This document shows positions 12,110 through 23,979 of a stretch of 64,000 nucleotides of DNA, one piece after another. Position 1 is the stretch's first letter. Every line of letters begins with the position of its first letter. The position numbers and the translations under genes were made by a program. The stretch comes from Magnaporthiopsis rhizophila (Eukaryota > Ascomycota > Sordariomycetes > Magnaporthales > Magnaporthaceae). The stretch is taken from the NCBI GenBank assembly GCA_003049465.1, contig PYSS01000141.1, positions 6,925 to 70,924 on the forward strand, read 5' to 3'. The notes below the pieces were generated by a model. That model searched no databases and had not been told where the DNA came from. It saw nothing but the letters and a program-made list of their open reading frames with translations.

Positions 12110-14440
12110 TCATAGCTCGTCGTGAGACCTGGGCTCGTCCGAGCCGCCGGCACCGCCGCTGTAAAGCTTGCTGGTGATGGGGTGGGCGACGCCGGACAGC
12201 TTCTCCTTTTGCTCCTCAAAGTCGGCGGCCTCGGCGGTAGCGCCGTGCTCGTCCAGCCAGCTGGTGGCCTCCTTGACAGCGTCCAGAATCTGATGGTTAT
12301 CCAGTCAGCAAGCGTTCACAGCGGTCATCTATTGAATATGGCGGGGGATAAAACTCACAGCCTCCTTGTCTGCGTCGTCGATCTTGCCGCCGAGACCCTC
12401 CTCATCCTTGACCTGGGTCTTGAGGCTGAAGGCGTAGTTCTCAAGGGCGTTGCGGGCCTCAATGCGCTCGCGAGTGGCCTTGTCCTCCTCGGCGTACTTC
12501 TCAGCCTCGCTGACCATGCGGTCGATCTCCTCCTGGGTCAGACGGCCCTTGTCGTTGTTGATGGTGATCTGCTCAGTGTTGCCAGTGCCCTTGTCGTGGG
12601 CCGACACCTTCAGGATACCGTTGGCATCAAGCTCGAAGGAAACCTCAATTTGTGGCTGGCCGCGGGGCGCAGGCGGGATACCGGTAAGCTCGAACTTGCC
12701 CAGGAGGTTGTTGTCCTTGGTCATGGAACGCTCTCCCTCAAAGACCTGGATCAGGACGACGGGCTGGTTGTCGGCCGCAGTCGAGAAGATCTGGCTCTTG
12801 CGAGTGGGGATAGGAGTGTTACGGGGGATGAGCTTGGTCATGACACCGCCGGTGGTCTCAATACCCAGAGTGAGCGGGTTGACGTCCATGAGAACAATGT
12901 CATCGGTGCCCTCCTCACCGGACAGAACACCGGCCTGGACAGCCGCGCCGAACGCAACAGCCTCGTCAGGGTTGATTCCCTTAGAGGGAGACTTGCCGTT
13001 GAAGTACTCCTTGATCAGGGACTGGACCTTGGGGATACGGGTAGAACCGCCGACCAGGACAATGTCGTCGATGTCGTCTTTCTTCAGCTTGGCATCCTTG
13101 AGCACCTGCTCGACGGGCTTCAGGGTCTTCTTGAAGAGGTCCATGTTGAGCTCTTCGAACTTGGCCTGAGTCAGGGTCTCGGAGAAGTCCTTGCCGTTGA
13201 AGAAGGACTCGATCTCAATGCGGGTGGACTTCTGGGACGAGAGCGTGCGCTTCGCCTTCTCAGCCTCGCGCTTGAGCTTGCCCATAGCCTTGGCGTCCTT
13301 GGTGACGTCGACGCTGTGCTTCTTGTTGTACTCCTTGGCGAAGTGGTTGATGATGCGCTGGTCGAAATCCTCACCACCAAGATGGGTATCACCGGCGGTA
13401 GCCAGGACCTCAAAAACGCCGTTGTCGATCGACAGGAGCGAAACATCGAAAGTACCACCGCCGAGATCGTACACAACGATCTGCTTCTCACCCTCGGTCT
13501 TGTCCAGGCCGTAGGCGATAGCGGCCGCGGTGGGCTCGTTAACGATACGGAGAACGTTCAGACCGGCAATGATGCCGGCGTCCTTGGTGGCCTGCCTCTG
13601 GTTGTCGTTGAAGTAGGCGGGAACGGTGACGACGGCGTGGGTGACCTTCTTGCCGAGGTAGGACTCGGCGACATCCTTCATCTTGCCCAGGATCATGGCG
13701 GAAACCTCCTCGGGAGACAGTTGCTTCTCCTCGCCCTTGACCTCGACGGAAACAACCGGCTTTCCACCCTTGGAGATAACCTTGTAGGGGAAGTGCTTGA
13801 TATCGCTCTGCACATCCTTGTCGCTGAACTTGCGGCCGATGAGGCGCCTGCGAAGGGGGACTCGTCAGTAAGGGCGCCCGGAAGAACGAAGCAGAAATGC
13901 GTATCTGGCCATATATGCGCAGGGGCTGGCAAAAACTTACTTGACATCAAAGATGGTCCTGAAGGGGTTCGAGGCGGCCTGGTTCTTGGCGGCGTCACCA
14001 ACCAACCTCTCGTCGTCGGTGAAGGCAACGTAGGAGGGTGTGATACGGTTTCCTAGTGGGCGCACGCCAAGTCAGCGAGAGCGAACGGGACACGGTGGCA
14101 CTTTCTGGGAAGGCCGACTCGGAGGCATACCTTGGTCGTTGACGAGAATTTCAACCTTGCCCTTCTGCATCACACCGACGCAAGAGTAGGTGGTACCCAG
14201 ATCCTGGGGAAGCATATATTGTTAGCTACATGCTTGCCCCCCCACGCACACACACACACACACACCCTTGACCTCCCTGAGGTTGCCCGCGCAGAAACTT
14301 ACAATACCGATGACGGTGCCATAGCTCTCCGCCTCCTGGGCGTGGGCAGTCTTGACAAAGGCGAGGGGGCAAAAGAGCAGGCAGATCCATGCGATCATGC
14401 CCAGGCCAATGGCCATGGAGCTCCTCGAGCCCGACTTCAT
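12110..14440 (-). CDS. KAR2: ER Hsp70 chaperone BiP/Kar2
   Basis: Lumenal Hsp70 of the endoplasmic reticulum, an ATP-driven chaperone for protein import, folding and the unfolded-protein response. Exons on the minus strand are 14440-14303, 14203-14131, 14052-13941, 13847-12359 and 12289-12110, all with GT-AG borders; together they give 663 residues, normal for BiP. Residues 1 to about 34 form a signal peptide (hydrophobic IGLGMIAWICLLFCPLAF, then AHA). The nucleotide-binding domain shows DLGTTYS at 47 and DLGGGTFDV at about 235. The protein ends in the ER-retention tetrapeptide HDEL, which separates it from cytosolic Ssa and mitochondrial Ssc1. Intron 1 carries a CA/GT microsatellite (about 14244-14265). 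The ATG at 14440 is chosen because it opens the signal peptide. Confidence 0.98.
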
Positions 14441-16147
14441 TGTGGTGGAAGCCCGCGGGAGGCTCTCTCTCTCTCCGGGAACTGGCGAGAATCGTGGTGG
14501 GGTTTCGTCCTCGCACAAGATCAAGGCGCAAACGGATTAAAAAACAAGACTAGGAAATATGGAAAGGCGCGCTTTGTCCACTGCTACCTGGCGAGAGGAA
14601 GGCAGGCAGGGAATTCGTCGGGGTGGTATGGTTGGTTCGAGTGGGAGAGGAGAGGATGTGTCGAGGAGGGGATTCTTGCAAGGCGCCGCCTTATATCGAT
14701 TCGGCCAGAATTCACTGAGGTGGCAGCTCCACCCAGAAAAGTTACGGTGTCCATTTTGGCAGAAAGGACAGATTTCATCCAACCCAACCCGCCCGCCTGC
14801 CAGTTTGAGCCCACCAGTGCCCACTTAACCCGCACCAGCCACACGTGACAGGGATCTCGCATCGCCTGGCGATCTATTTCTGGCCCCTGCTTCACTGGTA
14901 CCGCCACCACCAACATCGCTGAGCCGGCGTCTTTGTGTGCCTCACTCCCACCACCACCAGCATTGCGTAGCGCTTTGGGGTTGGCAGTAGCGAGAAACCC
15001 CAAGTGCGATGTACACCGCCCAAGACATTGAGATAGTTCCGAATTCCCGCTCTGTGCCACATGTTGATGTCCACCCAGCGGCGAAACAGCTCCTGTTCGC
15101 TGCCACCTAGCCTCGTCCTTTTGGCGGGGCGCGCTGGGGCGTCTTCCCAGTTGGGCGGCAGAAAGCGGTAATTTGACTCCCGCGGTTCCTGAACAGTCAC
15201 AATAGTCTGTCACAGGTGGTCAGTCAGCCAAAAACCTCAAACAAACCAAGAAACGGCGTGGAAGACGTTTGCCTAGGTCGGTCTCCACCGCCTAGAACGC
15301 CACAAGGGCGATGGATGAATCGATCGGATTCCGTCCTGTTCGCTGACCTTCCCTCCGTGTGGGCTTGGCGTCCGTGTGGGGGATGGGGCTCTGCTGCTGA
15401 TGCTTCCATTCTCGGCGAGGCGAGACAAATGCAACCGCTGCGGCGGCTTCCTATCGATAATCCTTCGTCAAAGCTTTCTGCAACTGTGGTCTCTTTTATT
15501 TTACCCCCTGTCGAGTGAGGGGCAGCAGCGCATAGTCTGTCGTTTGTCCTTTTTGCGGAGGCGGGTCTCGCTGTGTTTTGGGGATTGTTGCTTTGTCAAC
15601 GACTTCCTCTTTCCATGACTGTCTGGCTGCTTCGCCCCCACATACTTTATTGTAATCTTTGGACCACTCTGTTCTTATTCTTCTAGACTAGGTGCTACAA
15701 GATACTTTGAAGTTGACCATATCTTTATGTTTTATTTTTTAGGCAGTGTCTGTGGTCACGTGCAGCAAGCAAGCGCCACTCTCCAGATCCCCCGTCTCGG
15801 CTCGCCGCAATTAATCTCGCCTGCGGCAATGGCAGCGCATGTCGACATCCTGGGGCTCCATCCCACAAAGGCGCAAAATCCTAGTCGTCAGAGACCCCTG
15901 CCCCAAAGAGGCATGTGCATACCCCTGAGGCCCTCTTTTCTTATTCAGACTTCGAGGTTGTCACCTCGATATTCACAATAAATTACACCAGTGGAATAGT
16001 GGCCACGTCAAGTAGATATTTCCTTATGCCATGGTTTCATTGGCCAATGACACTCGGCTTCTATAGTTGTAAAAACGCATTCCTCCATTCTCTGTCATAG
16101 CCACGCGTGGAACAACGACGATTGATCAGAGCGCGATAGAAGGAGCG
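14441..16147. other. intergenic between HBS1 and KAR2
   Basis: 1.7 kb between two genes on the minus strand. It should hold the KAR2 promoter (TATA-like box at 14690, CACGTG at 14842) and the HBS1 3' untranslated region. No ORF with protein character was found. Confidence 0.5.
14690..14697 (-). promoter_or_regulatory. TATA-like box of KAR2
   Basis: The minus strand reads GATATAAGG about 250 nt upstream of the KAR2 start codon, the only TATA-like element in that interval. A palindromic CACGTG lies further upstream at 14842-14847 and could be a bZIP or bHLH site; whether Hac1 uses it cannot be told from sequence. Confidence 0.35.
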
Positions 16148-18746
16148 CTATTCCAGCAAGCCAGCCGCCACTGTTGACCCGTTGCTGCGTAGGATGATGC
16201 GTTGGCCAGTTTCGAGCGGCACCTTGGATGTCATCTTGACTACAATCCTGGCCGTGTCACCGGCCTTGATGATTCTAGGCTTCTTTTTCGTCACAGCTCC
16301 AGTCATCTTGTGAAGGATTGCCGACATCTCCTGGATCTGCCCTGCCGCGTGCAGCCGCCCCCGATGAACGTCCACCTGCATGGGCATGAGGATGTCGAAT
16401 GCAAGAATCTTAGCCGTGAAGATGTCGACGCATTCGATCGGGTTCGCCGTGCTGCAGATGATGTCTCCTGTGCGCACGTGGATTGGGTCGATGTTGGCGA
16501 GATGAATGGACACGTTCTGGCCTGCCACCGCCCAGTCGACCGGCTCCGAGTCCATTTCGAGTGATTTTACGTAGGCCTTCTCCCCGCTCGGCTGTACCAA
16601 GATGGCATCTCCCGTCTGCACCGAGCCGGCGTCGATGCGACCCGTGATCGTCAGCGGGCTGAGTGTTGTGCGGTAGACGTCCGAAATGGTCATGCGAAGC
16701 GGCTCTTTCAGCGCACGCGCCATAGGCTCCGAACTCTCCAACTCCTCGACGAGGGTTGGCCCGGTGTACCACGCTGCAGCGGCTGCCGTTGACCGTTTGA
16801 CCAGGTTGTCGCCGTTGAGGCCCGAGAGTGGCACGAAGCTGACGTTCTTCATCTGGAACCCGGTTGCGGACATGAACCCAGAAACCTGCTGGCAGATCTC
16901 GTCGTATCGATCCCGGGACCAGTCCGTCGTGTCCAGTTTGTTGACCGCCACGATGACTCGCGAGACACCCATGCTCCTTATCAGCAACGAGTGCTCCCTC
17001 GTTTGTCCCCTGAGGCCCGACTCGAACGCGCCCGTGCTCGAGTCGATGACCAGAATGGCAAAGTCGGCCTGGCTGGCGCCGGCGATCATGTTGGGGATGA
17101 AGTCCTTGTGTCCTGGAGCATCGAGGATGGTGAATGATGTGGCGTCGGTTTCGAATCGATTGGTGGCAATGTCGATAGTGACGCCCCGGGATCTCTCCTC
17201 GGCTCTTTGGTCCAGGATCCATGCCAGCGCAAAGGACGACTTGCCCATCGACTCGGCCTCTTTCCTGTACTTCTGCACTGTTCTCTCGTCCACGACTTTG
17301 AGATCCAGGAGGAGCCTGCCCATGAGTGTGCTCTTTCCCGCGTCGACGTGCCCGACCACGACGAAGCTCGCGCTCTTCTTCTTCTTGCTCTTCTCGTACT
17401 CGTCCAGCACATTGAGGTTCTTGCTCTTGGGCAAGGGCGCGTCTTCGACCTTCAGGCTCTTGACCGAGTCGGACAAAGCGTCGCTCTTCTCATTTTTTGG
17501 TGCCTTCTTTGAGGCGCCTGCGGTTTTCTGTTTACCGGCTGCTTGATCGTCAGTCGACCGAGGCTCGAGTGCGGCATCACTTTCTGCCCTTGCCCAAGAG
17601 CGAACCTTGCGCTTGCGCCGCTAGGACGGTGTCGTCTGGTGAGGGTTGTGAAAACGCGTCCACCATTGTGGGCATGAAGGCCATGTAAGGGAGGGCAAAA
17701 GACTGCTGTTGTGTGACGGTGCGAGGGGTGGAAGGAGGCCCGAGGAGAGTGCGCGCGAATGCTGATGGCTGGGCTACCACAGGCAAAGGCATGTCCATGT
17801 CGCTGTCCGCTGGAGGCTCGTTCCCTAGTCCGAAGCCTGAGTCCTGGGACGGCGGGTCTGGGGGGCCGCCAGGAGTCGGAAGTGTTGGCGGATTTGCGAT
17901 GGCCGTGGTGGTGTTGGAGGTGTTGGGGTTGATTCGCAAGCTTGCTATGGCCCCAAGTGTCGGGTTGAAGTTCTCTTTGACCATGTCTGCTTCAAGAGAG
18001 AGATCCTCCATTTGTTGCTGTGGGACTTGTGCATCCCCGGCGACCGCTTTCTTGCTTTCTGCTGCCTTTTTGCGAGCGGCCGCGAGAGCCTGCAGCTTAG
18101 ACATCTTCTGCCCGGGACCCGCCCCGCCCAGGAGACCGCCACGTGGGAGCTGCGGTGGGATGAAGACCGCTTGCCGATCCTTGGGGATGTTGAGCCATGG
18201 CATGTCGTGAAATAAGGCGTCGAACGACGGCAGCGCCCGAGGCACGGCTGTCGTCACACCTTTTCTTTCAGGTCCTGCCTGGGGCCAACTCGTGCCAGAG
18301 TAATGGCTCCTGGAGAAACTCTGCCCTGTCGCAAAGCGTCCTGGGACCCCTGCCTCGCCTGCGCGGAACTTGTTGGCCAGAGTTGTGGTGGTGGGAATCG
18401 AGCAAGGGCAGTGAAGTGCAAGGCAGCCGCAAACAGAGCTGAAAATGTGACGCTCACCTTCTGGCGCCTTGCCCTTAGCCTTGACGGGCTTCGGTGCAAC
18501 AAACTTGCTGACAAGGTATGCAGCCGCCTTATCCACGTCAAAGTAGTAGTACCAGAGGGCCTCATGGGCCTGATCTTTGGAGATCTTGGATGCCTCCGCG
18601 CCCAGGACGCTGTACAGGGCGACCGTAGCCTGGTTCATGGCCTCCTGGTCCTGTGGGTTCAGGGTGTCGAGTCCATACTCGTCGCCCTCGTACTCGTCCA
18701 GGTCGTTGTCATAGTCGTAGTTCTGGTATGCCCGATGACGAGACAT
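16148..18746 (-). CDS. HBS1: Hbs1 ribosome-rescue GTPase
   Basis: Translational GTPase related to eRF3 and EF-1alpha. With Dom34/Pelota it splits stalled ribosomes in no-go and non-stop decay. Best exon set on the minus strand is 18746-18458, about 18358-17606, and 17538-16148, giving 810 residues in one frame. The N-terminal acidic HBS1_N-type domain (about 1-95, rich in Asp/Tyr) is followed by a low-complexity linker. The GTPase domain starts at about 405: P-loop GHVDAGKS at 410-417, DAPGHKD at 487, NKLD at 547, then two beta-barrel domains. The N-terminal domain favours Hbs1 over eRF3. The exon 1/2 acceptor is uncertain: several AGs keep the frame, and the one used gives a 99-nt intron. 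Intron 2 (17605-17539, 67 nt) has an atypical donor, GTTCGC, but a good CTGAC branch and CAG acceptor. Confidence 0.93.
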
Positions 18747-19584
18747 TGTGTGAAGTGCTGCCGTTGCCGAACGGCTGGCTGATCAAAGGGTTGAGATTTC
18801 CCGTTGCTTTTTGAATCTGCCTTCTCTTTCCGGCTTCTTTCGTGACAAAGGGGTTGAGGAGCGGCGATGCGACAAGTTGAATGTGCGAGACAGGACTCGA
18901 GTCTGTTGCCTGGGCTTCGAGGTGGTAGTGAGTGCCTGATTGGATGGTGACTGGTGCGCGACGTGCAGAATGCTCCGAATGAATGACTTGACTGCTGCTG
19001 TCAGGTTCAGATGAATGACAAGTTTCCGGTCACAAAATGTAGTCCGCCCAAAAGGTGGGAAAATGCTCCTTATTGTATTCGTCAATTTCCCCTTTCTCCG
19101 GCACCCTTTCTCCGATGGCTGGCTGGAGCTTTCATGGCACCAGGGCAGACGTGAATGCTTCAGTGGTGGGGTAACCTAACAGCCGCCCGCCCAAAACTCA
19201 ACTGCCTGCTGTTTGGAGGGGTTCAAGCCTGATGTGTGACGCAACTGACGGGGTGGCACAGCGGGACGTTACTGTGAGTTGCGCTGAAGCACAGGATTTT
19301 GAGCCACATCCACTTCCATCTCTCTGGACCCCGCCAACCAGGGTGGTTGTTTAACCAGGATCCGCTTTTCCGTGCGGGCAGATTTTCAAATCGGTGCCTC
19401 ATCGATAAGAAAATGTAAACGGCGATTCCCAGAGCTACGCCGAATCTACACCTCGCGTAGCTTTGAGTCGACCAAAAAACGAGACCGGGCAGCCCGTTTT
19501 GAAGTCACCACTCCTTTCTGACTTTCCGAGTGGCCCAATACCAGACGTATCTCCATCTCCCCGTGCCGCAAAACAGTTGTCAAG
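18747..19584. other. divergent promoter region HBS1/CCT5
   Basis: 838 bp between the start codons of HBS1 (-) and CCT5 (+). No ORF of interest and no strong TATA box seen. It must hold both promoters. Confidence 0.5.
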
Positions 19585-21540
19585 ATGGCGTTGAGTAGGT
19601 TCCCGGGCCGCCTGGCGGGCACCCCGCCACGAAGCATGTCTCGATCGCCGTACTGACTGACCGTCTCCGCAGATTTGGATCTGGCCAACGGTACGCACAG
19701 CACGCCCACGAACAAGCGAGTCGAAGCCCCGGCTAACACTATGGATCCCCAGCGGCGGTGATGAAGGATGAACAGGGTCGGCCGTTCATTGTTGTCCGAG
19801 AGTACGCGCCCCGCACGTCTTCGCCACCATTCCTACCGATGCGCCCGCGATAGCTAACGCGTGCGTGACGTTGGTGCCCTGTTACAGCCAAGGCAAGAAG
19901 AAGCGACAGTTCGGCAGCGAGGCGGTCAAGTCACATATCCTGGCAGCCCGGACGGTGGCCAACATCGTCAAGTCGTCGCTGGGCCCCCGCGGCCTGGACA
20001 AGATCCTCATCTCGCCCGACGGTGATATCACGGTGACCAACGATGGCGCTACGATTTTGCAGCAGATGGAGGTTACCAACCACGTGGCAAAGCTGCTCGT
20101 CGAGCTGTCCAAGTCGCAGGACGACGAGATCGGTGACGGCACCACGGGCGTCGTTGTCCTGGCCGGCGCTCTGCTCGAGCAGGCTGCCGAGCTGATCGAC
20201 AAGGGCATCCACCCCATCCGCATCGCCGACGGATACGACCAGGCCTGCGACATTGCCGTCGCCGAGCTGGACAAGATCTCGGATGTCATCGAGTTCAGCC
20301 CTGGCGAGACGGCAAACCTGGTCAAGGTCGCGCGCACCAGCTTGGGCAGCAAGATCGTCTCCAAAGCCCACGACCAGTTCGCCAACATCGCCGTCGACGC
20401 CGTGCTATCAGTCGCCGATCTCGAGCGCAAGGACGTCGACTTCGAGCTCATCAAGGTCGACGGCAAGGTCGGCGGCTCGCTCGAGGACACGCTCCTGGTC
20501 AAGGGAGTCATCGTCGACAAGGACTTTTCCCACCCACAGATGCCGTCTGAGGTCCGCGACGCAAAGATCGCGATCCTGACGTGTGCCTTTGAGCCGCCCA
20601 AGCCCAAAACCAAGCACAAGCTCGAGATCTCGTCGGTAGAGGAGTTCAAGAAGCTGCAAAACTATGAGCGCGAAAAGTTTATCGAGATGATTCAGCAGAT
20701 CAAGGACACGGGTGCCAACCTGGCCATTTGCCAGTGGGGATTCGACGACGAGGCCAATCACCTGCTGCTACAGAACGAGCTGCCCGCAGTCCGCTGGGTC
20801 GGCGGTCCGGAGATAGAACTGATCGCAATCGCAACCAACGGCAGGATAGTCCCGCGTTTCGAGGACCTGAAGGCAGAGAAGCTAGGCACTGCAGGGGTTG
20901 TGCGCGAGATGACTTTCGGCACGACGAGGGAAAAGATGCTCGTAATCGAGGAGTGTGCAAATACCCGCGCCGTGACCGTTTTCGTCAGGGGCAGCAACAA
21001 GATGGTAAGTGCGACGTGATAGTTGATAGGTAGAGAACATGACTAACGCGTGCTTTTTTTACTAACTCGTTTACCCTGCAGCTTATCGACGAGGCCCGTC
21101 GCTCTTTGCACGATGCACTCTGTGTAGTACGCAACCTGGTCCGCGACAACAGGGTGGTGTACGGCGGCGGCTCGGCCGAGATCGCATGCAGCCTCGCGGT
21201 CGAGGATGCAGCAGTTAAGACGCCCGGGTTGGAGCAGTACGCGATGCGGGCCTTTGCCGAGGCCCTTGACACCATCCCCATGACGCTGGCCGAGAACAGT
21301 GGTCTCAACCCCATCGCTACGCTGGCCGAGGTCAAGAGCCAGCAGGTCAAGTCCAAGGACGGCCGCGGGCGCCTGGGCGTCGACTGCATGGGCCGCGGCA
21401 GCAACGACATGAAGGAGGCCTTCGTCATCGACCCGCTCATCGGCAAAAAGCAGCAGCTCATGCTGGCCACGCAGTTGTGCCGCATGATCCTAAAGATCAA
21501 CAACGTTATCGTGTCTGGCTCTGGCGAGGAGGATTTCTGA
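19585..21540 (+). CDS. CCT5: T-complex protein 1 subunit epsilon (CCT5)
   Basis: Subunit of the cytosolic TRiC/CCT chaperonin that folds actin, tubulin and WD-repeat proteins. Exons are 19585-19594 (10 nt), 19673-19690 (18 nt), 19753-19801, 19888-21004 and 21082-21540; they join in frame to 550 residues, the family length. The spliced N-terminus reads MALNLDLANAAVMKDEQGRP, typical of fungal Cct5. Group II chaperonin motifs are present: LGPRGLDKIL, TNDGATIL, the ATP-binding loop GDGTTGVVVLAG, and GGGSAEI near the C-terminus. The epsilon assignment rests on the RPFIVVRDQGKKKR segment and on GIHPIRIADGYDQA. The gene is unusual for two tiny 5' exons. It converges with REI1. Confidence 0.97.
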
Positions 21541-22000
21541 CCACCTATGTAAAAGACGGAGTACCTATCTAGAAATGCTGGGTTTGACCTGTTGGCTGGA
21601 GTTGAACACATGATACCAAAACTGTGGAAAATAGGGCATCTATAGACTCAACGAACTAACGCTCGCCAGCGACGCGAATGTTTGGATTTGTAAGAGTGGA
21701 CGACAACCACTGCCGCTCCCTAGACACCTCTTGAGCCGATTTACTTGACTTACACCCCCCACACAAAGGCAGGAGATCGCCGTCCTGTTTCCGTGGCGCG
21801 GAGAGCTTGTGTGCCTCGAAACGTAATGTTAAACCAACTCCTTTTAGCTGTGCTTTTTTATTTATTTAGTTTTTTTCATCTTGCATAATTTCTCATTTCT
21901 CCATGCGTAACGACGATTTCTTCCCACCCCCCTTCTCGCACAATCATTCAACCTCGCGGGTCCAATCTGGCTCTATGATGCAAAAAGTCGGAACGTGGCG

Positions 22001-22045
<45 letters not shown>

Positions 22046-22218
22046 AATTAGGTGGGAACCTGAGCAAATGAAGCCACCCAGGCAAAGTGTAGAGTGTGTG
22101 GTTTCCTCCAAAGTTGATGCGCTAAGCCCTGGTAAGCCCTAACGCCAGGTGGACAACGGGATGTAGCCAGACAAGCCTCCGAGGGAGATTTGGCACACTT
22201 TGCCAGAGGGAGAAACGC
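21541..22218. other. convergent 3' intergenic CCT5/REI1
   Basis: 678 bp between two stop codons. It contains a 38-A tract at 22004-22041 and otherwise AT-leaning 3' untranslated-type sequence. No gene is seen. Confidence 0.6.
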
Positions 22219-23979
22219 TTAGCCACCAAGCTTGGAGTAGTGGAAGTGCTTTTGGAAATTTGCGCGGCGGTTGTAGCGTGAGTCCATCTGCTGGGCATGG
22301 TCCTCCTCGCGGCTCCGCGCCTTACGTTCCATGCGCGCAACTTCGCGGACCTGAAGCTTCGTGAGCCCCGTGAGCCCCTTTTGCCCCTGACCGCTCGCGC
22401 GCCGGGTCATGACTGCAAAGTAATTTGTGTGGTTGACGCGCGCTATGCGCTTGAGGCCGTCCACGTCCATGTTCTCCAAGTCCTTCTTCTCAGCGAGCTC
22501 GAGGGCTTTCCGCTCAGCGCGCTCCTCCGCCGTGACAGGACGGTTGCGCAAGTTCTGGCGGTAGTAGCGTTGATACGTCCGGTGTCCAACGTGCTTGCCA
22601 GTCGGGAGATGTAGCTCGTACTCATCGTAGAATGCAGCATGGCTGTGCTTGTGAGCATGAGAGTGCCAACCATCCCTCTGATGGTGAGCACGAGTGTCGT
22701 GCGTGCTGTGGTGCGGGTGTTTGTCGAGGCGCTCGTACTGGTGGTAGTGGCGCTCTGCAGGGACAGCTGTGAGATCTTCCGAATCCAGGGACGAGGCGGA
22801 GCTGTCGGTCTCCCAGCCGTCGCCGTCGCCATCTTGCATGATCTCGTCACCATCCTCGCCGGTCACCGTGGTGCTGCGCTTCGCGCCTAGCTTCGCTCCA
22901 CCGCTACGCTTGCTCTCGGCACCGGCCTCCTCACCAGGGTCCTCTTCCCCGTCCGAGTAGGTACTCCTGAAATCATAAAATTCGCCAATCTCGAGTTGTT
23001 CCTCCTCTGTTGTGTAGGGGATCCTACAGTGGGAAGCATCGCGCATGTGCGTTTGGACGGCGAAAGCGCTGACCTTGACTTTTTGGCAGACGAGGCACTC
23101 ATGCAGCTCCCGGACACGCTTTTGTAGGGACTTGAGAAGCCCCTCTAGATCAACAAGGTATTGCTTCTCGGGGATGAACATGCCGTGGATACGTTCCATA
23201 TGCGTGGCGTTGAGGGCGACAGTGGGCGACTCGTAGTTGCAGAAGAGGCACGACTTGATGGTGTATGTGACCTCGTCGGCCTTGGACGATTCGGCCGGGG
23301 TGGCGGAGCCGGAATTGGCCTCGTCTACCGCCTCCGATACGGGATGCTCCGACTTCCGCTGGCCCGCGGCAGAGAGGTGAGGGTTGGAGGGGCGCTTGAC
23401 GGGAGACGGGCGCTCGGCATCGCCCTCCGAATCTCCGGCGACCTTTGTGTTTTTGATCCCCTCAATCACTTGACTGAATTCCGCCTCCGCATCCGAGTCC
23501 ACGTCGATCTTGGGACGGTGGACGAGGGTGGGCTCGCCCAGTGAGAAGGTGGAGCCGATGATTGAGCCAGTCTCGTCTGCGGCCTTGGAGGAGTCTTTGG
23601 AAGAGGATGGACGGGAAGCGGCCTTTGCCTTGTGGTTCTTGCTGCCGAGATGGTTTTGGTACGCGTTCTCGCTGTAATACGTCTTTGCGCAGACTTCGCA
23701 GGCACGCTCGAAGCCAACCTTGTCGGCCTCGGCACTGGTAGCGGCGCGGGCGAGCAGGACCTTCTCGTTGAAGATCTCCGAGGATATGGGAGGCAGGGAG
23801 GCGACGCGGCGCTTGAGGTTGTACCGGTGCCAGTCGCCCCTCATGTGGCTCTTTTGAAGCTCGATGTTCCTGAAGGCGACATGGCAGCTGTTGCAGGTGT
23901 ACGGATGGCTCGCTGGCGCACCTATCTTAGAGGAGTCACCGGCGTCTGGGAGGCCGCGAGCGCTTGCAATCGTCGCCAT
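22219..23979 (-). CDS. REI1: 60S ribosome biogenesis zinc-finger factor Rei1
   Basis: Intronless 586-residue C2H2 protein of the Rei1/Reh1/ZNF622 family. In yeast Rei1 acts on cytoplasmic pre-60S particles, helps release and recycle Arx1-Alb1, and inserts its C-terminus into the peptide exit tunnel. Four zinc fingers are visible: C29-C32-H45-H51, C94-C97-H110-H116, a third around SCLFCNYES, and a fourth around HECLVCQKV. The second has the wide NHLGSKNH spacing typical of RNA-linked U1-like fingers. The middle is acidic and Ser-rich, then a His-rich segment, and the basic C-terminus (RRANFQKHFHYSKLGG) is the tunnel-probing tail. Reh1 is a possible alternative name, since filamentous fungi usually keep one copy. 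Confidence 0.94.
   Translation of the reverse strand: MATIASARGLPDAGDSSKIGAPASHPYTCNSCHVAFRNIELQKSHMRGDWHRYNLKRRVASLPPISSEIFNEKVLLARAATSAEADKVGFERACEVCAKTYYSENAYQNHLGSKNHKAKAASRPSSSKDSSKAADETGSIIGSTFSLGEPTLVHRPKIDVDSDAEAEFSQVIEGIKNTKVAGDSEGDAERPSPVKRPSNPHLSAAGQRKSEHPVSEAVDEANSGSATPAESSKADEVTYTIKSCLFCNYESPTVALNATHMERIHGMFIPEKQYLVDLEGLLKSLQKRVRELHECLVCQKVKVSAFAVQTHMRDASHCRIPYTTEEEQLEIGEFYDFRSTYSDGEEDPGEEAGAESKRSGGAKLGAKRSTTVTGEDGDEIMQDGDGDGWETDSSASSLDSEDLTAVPAERHYHQYERLDKHPHHSTHDTRAHHQRDGWHSHAHKHSHAAFYDEYELHLPTGKHVGHRTYQRYYRQNLRNRPVTAEERAERKALELAEKKDLENMDVDGLKRIARVNHTNYFAVMTRRASGQGQKGLTGLTKLQVREVARMERKARSREEDHAQQMDSRYNRRANFQKHFHYSKLGG

Noticed and set aside
12122..14056. 644-codon plus-strand ORF opposite KAR2
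   Set aside because: It runs antisense through KAR2 exons and introns. Long antisense frames opposite Hsp70 genes are a known result of codon bias; its Leu/Val/Gly/Asp-rich protein shows no domain.
16148..18746. eRF3 (Sup35) or EF-1alpha as identity of the GTPase
   Set aside because: An acidic HBS1_N-type domain precedes the GTPase, and there is no Sup35 Gln/Asn-rich prion region. EF-1alpha lacks any such N-terminal extension.
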